DNA of 64,000 nt, taken from positions 434,001 through 498,000 of the forward strand of contig NZ_CP107904.1 of assembly GCF_036013975.1 (NCBI RefSeq), read 5' to 3'. This DNA is from Kitasatospora sp. NBC_00458 (GTDB lineage: Bacteria; Actinomycetota; Actinomycetes; Streptomycetales; Streptomycetaceae). The notes beneath the pieces were generated by a model that saw only the letters and a program-made list of their open reading frames with translations, made no database searches and was not told the origin of the DNA. Shown here one piece after another: positions 60,332 through 64,000 of this stretch. Positions within the stretch are counted from its first letter, which is position 1, and the number at the start of each line of letters is the position of its first letter. The translations under genes were made by a program, and so were the position numbers.

Positions 60332-60817
60332 ATGAGCGCCCCCACCCCGCCGACCGGCCCGAACGACCCGCAGGACCCGGCCGCCCCGCAGGAGCCGAAC
60401 GCCCCTCGGGAACCCGCCGACCACCGGCAGCGGCGGCTCGAACGCCTGGTCCGGCTCTCCTCCGGGAGCTACCTCCTGGTCACCACGTACAAGAAGGACG
60501 GCACCACCGTGCCGACCCCGGTCTGGGTGGTGCGGGACGGCGAGGCGCTCGGCGTCTGGACGGTCACGGACTCCTGGAAGGTCAAGCGGATCCGCAACCG
60601 CGCCGACGTTCTGGTCGGCTCCTGCGACGTGCGCGGCAACCCGACCGGTGAGCAGTACCCGGCCACCGCCGAGATCCTCGGCCCCGAGCGCACCGCCGCC
60701 TACCGGACGCTGCTGCGGCAGAAGTACGGCCTGCTCGGTGTCGTCACCGTGCTGGGGAGCCGGCTGCGGCGCGGCGACCGCGGGACGACGGGCATCCGGA
60801 TCACGATCGCCGACTGA
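60332..60817 (+). CDS. PPOX-class F420-dependent protein
   Basis: A 161-residue flavin/F420-binding split-barrel protein. SGSYLLVTTYKKDGTTVPTPVWVVRDGEALGVWTVTDSWKVKRIRNRADVLVGSCDVRGNPTG is the PPOX/F420 signature (T-x-x-x-x-G-x-P-x-P-VW...W-KV-K-R-I-R). Enzymes of this family reduce small substrates with F420H2; the substrate is unknown. N-terminal 30 residues are Pro-rich. Confidence 0.9.
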   Translation: MSAPTPPTGPNDPQDPAAPQEPNAPREPADHRQRRLERLVRLSSGSYLLVTTYKKDGTTVPTPVWVVRDGEALGVWTVTDSWKVKRIRNRADVLVGSCDVRGNPTGEQYPATAEILGPERTAAYRTLLRQKYGLLGVVTVLGSRLRRGDRGTTGIRITIAD

Positions 60818-60860
60818 CGCCGGCCCAGGCGGCCGGGCGGGCACCCAGGCGGGCAGCTGG

Positions 60861-60957
60861 GAGCTGGGCGTCCGGGAGCTGGGCGTCCGGGAGCCGGGCG
60901 TCCGGGAGCCGGGCGTCCGGGAGCCGGGCGTCCGGGAGCCGGGCGTCCGGGAGCCGG
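60861..60957. repeat. Six tandem 15-bp repeats between PPOX and amidohydrolase genes
   Basis: The unit GAGCTGGGCGTCCGG, later GAGCCGGGCGTCCGG, repeats at exact 15-bp spacing six times plus a partial copy. The array ends 14 bp from the stop of the convergent amidohydrolase gene. Confidence 0.95.
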
Positions 60958-60970
60958 TGCGTCCGGCCGC

Positions 60971-62551
60971 TCACAGCCGCCCCGCCCCCGTCGCCTCCCG
61001 CCCGTCGACGAAGGTCGCCACCACGTCGATGCCGCCGATCCGGGAGGGCTCGACGCGCCGCGGGTCGTCCCCCAGCACGACCAGATCGGCGCGCTTCCCC
61101 GGGGTGAGGCTGCCTACGCTCTCCTCCCACCGGCAGGCGTACGCCCCGGCGACCGTGTAGGCGTGGAGCGCCTCCTCCACGGTGACCGCCTCGGCCGGGC
61201 CGACGGCCCGGCCGGAGCCGGAGGCGCGCTCGACCATGAACTGGACGGCCCGCAGCGGCGCCCCGTCCGCGACGGGCCGGTCCGAACTGCCGACGAGCGT
61301 CACCCCGTGGTCCAGGAACCCCCGGCCCCGGTACATCCAGGCCGCCCGCTCCGCGCCCATCACGTCCGCGTAGTCGTCGCCGAAGGCGTGCAGGAAGGTC
61401 GGCTGGACGACCGCGCTGACGCCGAGCCGCGCGAACCGCGGGAGCTGGTCGGGGCGGACCAGCCCGGCGTGCTCGATCCGGTGGCGGGCGTCCGGCCGGG
61501 GCCGCAGCCGCTGCGCCCGCTCCAGTGCGTCGAGCGCGAGGTCGACGGCGCGGTCGCCGATGGCGTGGACGGCGAGCTGCCAGCCGGCGAGGTGGCCGTC
61601 CACCACGAGCTGCGCCAGGAGTCCGGGGTCGTCCTGCAACCGACCCGTCTCGTGGGTGCCCTCGTACGGGGCGGTGAGTGCGGCGGTGCGGGCCATCATG
61701 CCGCCGTCGGTGTAGATCTTGAGCGCGCCGAGCGAGAGCCAGTCGTCGCCGAAGCCGGTGCGCATGCCCAGGTCCAGGGCGCGCGGCAGGCCGTCCTCCC
61801 GGTGGGCGTCGCGCGGGCGCAGCGTGTCGCCGGCGGCCATGAGCTGCACCCGCAGGGGCAGCCTCCCCTGGTCGCGCAGCAGCTGGTAGGCGCCCAGTTC
61901 GACCGGACTGTGGCCGAGCAGGCCGCCGCCGATGCCCGCCTCGGCGACGGCGGTGACGCCTTCGGCGAGGCAGGTCCGGGCCGCCCTCGCGACGGCGTCG
62001 GCGATCTCGGCCTGGGCGTAGGGCAGCCGGTGCCGCCTCGCCGCGGTCATGGCGCCCTCGGCCAGGAAGCCGTCCTGGTGCCGCACGCCGGCGGGGAGGA
62101 GGTCCAGGACCGCGCTGTTGACGACGCATCCGTGGCCCGAGTCGTGCATCAGGAACACCTTGCGCCCGTGGCTGACGGTGTCCAGTTCGGCGGCGGTCAG
62201 GTGGCGGCCCAGGGCCCGCTGGTCGTAGCCCATGACGTCGACCCAGTCGCCGGGCGCGCCCGTGCGCGAGGCCGCTCCGGCGACGACCGCGAGCACCTCC
62301 TCGGCCCGCTCGCACGGGGCGACGCTCGGGGCGACCTGCTTCAGCCCGGTCCACGCCAGGTGGACGTGGGCGTCGATGAACCCGGGGAGCACGGTGGCGC
62401 CCTGGAGGTCGACGACCTCGCGGGCGGGCAGCGAGGTCACGGCCTCGTCCAGGCCGACGATCCGGCCCCGCCAGATGCCCAGGTCGCGGGCGACCGGGTG
62501 GTCCGGGTCCATGGTCACGATGGTGGCGTTCGTCAACCTCGAACACAGCAC
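60971..62551 (-). CDS. Amidohydrolase (YtcJ/NfdA-like)
   Basis: A 526-residue metal-dependent hydrolase. The zinc motif GFIDAHVHLAW lies near 57-67, a metal His is in QLAVHAIGDRAVD, IEHAGLVRPDQLPRF follows, and the last metal Asp is in VGSSDRPVADGAPL. Order matches the YtcJ group, which hydrolyses amides or carbamates. GTG at 62551 is used; the alternative TTG six codons in lacks spacing to a ribosome binding site. It is divergent from the siderophore esterase, with the iron box between them, so iron may control this gene as well. Confidence 0.88.
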   Translation of the reverse strand: MLCSRLTNATIVTMDPDHPVARDLGIWRGRIVGLDEAVTSLPAREVVDLQGATVLPGFIDAHVHLAWTGLKQVAPSVAPCERAEEVLAVVAGAASRTGAPGDWVDVMGYDQRALGRHLTAAELDTVSHGRKVFLMHDSGHGCVVNSAVLDLLPAGVRHQDGFLAEGAMTAARRHRLPYAQAEIADAVARAARTCLAEGVTAVAEAGIGGGLLGHSPVELGAYQLLRDQGRLPLRVQLMAAGDTLRPRDAHREDGLPRALDLGMRTGFGDDWLSLGALKIYTDGGMMARTAALTAPYEGTHETGRLQDDPGLLAQLVVDGHLAGWQLAVHAIGDRAVDLALDALERAQRLRPRPDARHRIEHAGLVRPDQLPRFARLGVSAVVQPTFLHAFGDDYADVMGAERAAWMYRGRGFLDHGVTLVGSSDRPVADGAPLRAVQFMVERASGSGRAVGPAEAVTVEEALHAYTVAGAYACRWEESVGSLTPGKRADLVVLGDDPRRVEPSRIGGIDVVATFVDGREATGAGRL

Positions 62552-62590
62552 GGGGAGTCCGTCCGCAGGGAAGCGGGCCGAGCCGAACCC

Positions 62591-62609
62591 TTAGGTTAGG
62601 CTCTCCTTA
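62591..62609. promoter_or_regulatory. DtxR/DmdR-family iron box
   Basis: TTAGGTTAGGCTCTCCTTA (19 bp) differs from the actinobacterial iron-box consensus TTAGGTTAGGCTCACCTAA at only two positions. It lies between the divergent amidohydrolase and the leader/esterase genes. Iron-loaded DmdR1/IdeR would bind and repress when iron is ample. Confidence 0.92.
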
Positions 62610-62656
62610 TCACAGGGACCCTAACGTTTCCCCTTCCCCCTCACAAGGAGGCAGCG

Positions 62657-62755
62657 ATGCGTGCGACCGAACGGGCCCGCACCGGGGGCGGCCCGGGCGC
62701 CGGACCCGGCGCGTTCCACCGGCTCCCGGGCGGCCGCCGGGGAGTGCGGGCATGA
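62657..62755 (+). CDS. Short leader ORF translationally coupled to the esterase
   Basis: A 32-codon frame starting at ATG 62657 with AAGGAGG 6 bases upstream, ending at TGA 62753-62755, which overlaps the esterase ATG (ATGA). The peptide is MRATERARTGGGPGAGPGAF... Gly/Arg/Pro-rich with no known family. The ribosome binding site is much better than that of the esterase, so ribosomes would load here and pass on. A leader of this kind could regulate translation; it may also be just a delivery ORF. Confidence 0.6.
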   Translation: MRATERARTGGGPGAGPGAFHRLPGGRRGVRA

Positions 62756-63861
62756 CCGGCGCGGCTCCCGGCTCCCCCGCCGGCCCGGGGAGTCCCTTCG
62801 CCCGGTTCGGCCTGCCCGGCGCACCCGGCGGCGAGGAGTTCTGGGCGACGGCGGCTCCCCTCTCCGTGCCCTCCGGCGACGGCGGTTGGGTCGCCCTGTT
62901 CCGGTGGCGCGGCGGCCCGGCGGTCGTCGAGTTCGAGAGCTGGTCGGAGCCGGTTCCGCTGGTCCGGTGGCGCGACACGGACTGCTGGTACGCCGAGGTG
63001 CGCATGCCCCCGCGGCTCCGGGTGACCTACCGGTTCCGCACGGGTGACGGCTCGTACGCCGACCCGCTCAACCCCGTCGGGGCCGGGGGCGAGCGCTCGA
63101 TCGCCGCCACCCCGGACGCCCCGCCCCAGCCGCACTGGCCGGCCGTCGGCGCCGACGACGTGCTGCCGCTGCCGCGCACCCGGGTCCGCTGGACCGGCGG
63201 GCGACTCGGCGGACGCCGCACCGTACGGGTCCACCCGGTGGCGGGCGGCGGGCCGGTGGTCCTGCTGCTCGACGGCGACGACTGGCTGCACCTGCACCCG
63301 GCGGTGACCGCGTTCGACGCGGCGGCGGCGGCCGGTGGGATGCCCCCGGTCACGCTGGTCTTCGTGCCCGCCAGGGACCGGGCCGCCGAGTTCGGGTGCC
63401 GGCCGGAGCTGTGGGAGGCGGTGCGGGACGAGCTGCTCCCGCTGGTCGCGGCCACCGGGGTACCGGCGGACCCCGGCCGGCTGGTGGTCGCCGGCCAGAG
63501 CCTCGGCGGGCTGAGCGCGGTGTACGCGGCGCTGGAGTTCCCGGAGCTGGTGTCCCGCGTCGCCTGCCAGTCGGGGTCGTTCTGGTGGACGCCGGAGGCC
63601 GCGGGCCTGCCGGACCCGCTGGGCGGCCCGGTCGGCGGCGCGATCGCCGCGCGGCTGCGGGAGCGGCCCGCCCCGGCGGGGCTGCGGATCGCCTTCGACC
63701 TCGGGGAGCACGAGACGCGGATGCGTCCGCACTGCGAGCTGGTCGAGTCCCTCGCCGGGAAGGCCGGTGCGACCGTGCGGAGTTCGAGGTCGGCGTCGGA
63801 CCACGACCGGGCGGGCTGGCGGCAGGCGCTGCTCAGGGACGTCGCCTGGGCGCTGGCCTGA
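62752..63861 (+). CDS. fes: Enterochelin/ferric-siderophore esterase (Fes family)
   Basis: A 369-residue hydrolase. The N-terminal domain (about 25-130) matches Fes N-domains: VALFRWRGG, WYAEVRMPPRLRVTYRFRTGDGSYADPLNP. The esterase D-like domain has VLLLDGDDWL, the nucleophile AGQSLGGLSAVYAAL (Ser250), and a terminal His region near 345 (SASDHDRAGW). Fes cleaves ferric siderophores inside the cell to free iron. It starts at ATG 62752, overlapping the leader ORF stop. The iron box at 62591 supports iron-regulated expression. Confidence 0.92.
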   Translation: MTGAAPGSPAGPGSPFARFGLPGAPGGEEFWATAAPLSVPSGDGGWVALFRWRGGPAVVEFESWSEPVPLVRWRDTDCWYAEVRMPPRLRVTYRFRTGDGSYADPLNPVGAGGERSIAATPDAPPQPHWPAVGADDVLPLPRTRVRWTGGRLGGRRTVRVHPVAGGGPVVLLLDGDDWLHLHPAVTAFDAAAAAGGMPPVTLVFVPARDRAAEFGCRPELWEAVRDELLPLVAATGVPADPGRLVVAGQSLGGLSAVYAALEFPELVSRVACQSGSFWWTPEAAGLPDPLGGPVGGAIAARLRERPAPAGLRIAFDLGEHETRMRPHCELVESLAGKAGATVRSSRSASDHDRAGWRQALLRDVAWALA

Positions 63862-63917
63862 CGGGCAGGACGGGCAGGGCTGGGCGGGGCGGGGCTGGGC
63901 GGGGCGGGGCGGGGCGG

Positions 63918-63954
63918 GCGAAGGGGGCCGGGCGATCCGCCCGGCCCCCTTCGC
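63918..63954 (+). terminator. Terminator after the siderophore esterase gene
   Basis: GCGAAGGGGGCCGGGCG (63918-63934) pairs exactly with 63938-63954, loop ATC: 17 perfect pairs. A run of GGGCGGGGC repeats precedes it (63880-63917). The remainder to 64000 has no supported gene. Confidence 0.9.
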
Positions 63955-64000
63955 CACCCCGGTCACCGGTCACCGGCCCGCAGCACCCTCAGGTCACCGC

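Noticed and set aside
1..64000. CRISPR arrays, tRNA and rRNA genes
   Set aside because: I saw no regularly spaced repeats with unique spacers, no cloverleaf-like segments and no rRNA-like sequence; the tandem repeats seen have no spacers.

Overview
The window is chromosomal DNA from a high-GC mycelial actinomycete, most likely Streptomyces or a close relative such as Kitasatospora. The signs are extreme GC at third codon positions, many GTG and a few TTG starts, overlapping start/stop operons, an AfsA-type autoregulator synthase with ArpA-family receptors, a DtxR/DmdR-type iron box, and Streptomyces-typical families (DUF6230, DUF6114, DUF6191, F420-dependent PPOX). I see no tRNA, rRNA, CRISPR array, intact insertion sequence or replication origin.

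Layout. (1) 1-6825: a gamma-butyrolactone/butenolide-type signalling locus. An afsA homologue forms an overlapping three-gene operon with an acyl-CoA-dehydrogenase-fold flavoenzyme and an HAD phosphatase. Divergent to it is an ArpA-type receptor. Downstream are a second ArpA-like TetR regulator, a LysR regulator and the start of a nitronate monooxygenase. Three AREs with an identical left half lie before afsA/receptor, the second TetR gene and the LysR gene. (2) 7090-8848: MFS exporter and divergent winged-helix regulator with twin operators. (3) 9211-21124: acyl-CoA/redox metabolism. A TetR gene faces an SDR-SDR-quinone oxidoreductase operon, and an identical promoter/operator drives an ACAD11-like phosphotransferase plus acyl-CoA dehydrogenase operon about 8.8 kb away. 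Between them are a redox-sensing HxlR/NmrA pair, a transposase remnant and a secreted PAF-acetylhydrolase-like lipase. (4) 21251-24863 holds two small genes with overlapping divergent starts, a Gfo/Idh/MocA oxidoreductase, a DedA protein and a toxin immunity gene. (5) 24868-36607: a 2401-residue secreted RHS/YD polymorphic toxin with a HINT domain and a deaminase-like warhead, divergent from a 1374-residue secreted FG-GAP/ricin-lectin protein. (6) 36734-45838: methyltransferases, hydrolase, SBP56/methanethiol oxidase, flavohaemoprotein, a decayed MFS gene fused antisense to an XRE regulator, and alcohol dehydrogenase. (7) 45945-49619: DUF6114/DUF6230 pair, TetR, secreted protein. (8) 49909-57973: MoxR/CoxE pair, epoxide hydrolase, chaplin-like peptide, MFS, D,D-carboxypeptidase. 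(9) 58328-64000: alkylsulfatase, PPOX protein, amidohydrolase and an iron-boxed Fes-type siderophore esterase with an upstream leader ORF.

How it works together. The best supported circuits are the ARE-linked signalling locus, the TetR regulon sharing one 16-bp palindrome at two operons, the toxin/immunity module, and iron-dependent siderophore hydrolysis. Assignments rest on reading translated sequence and motifs; no database search was possible.
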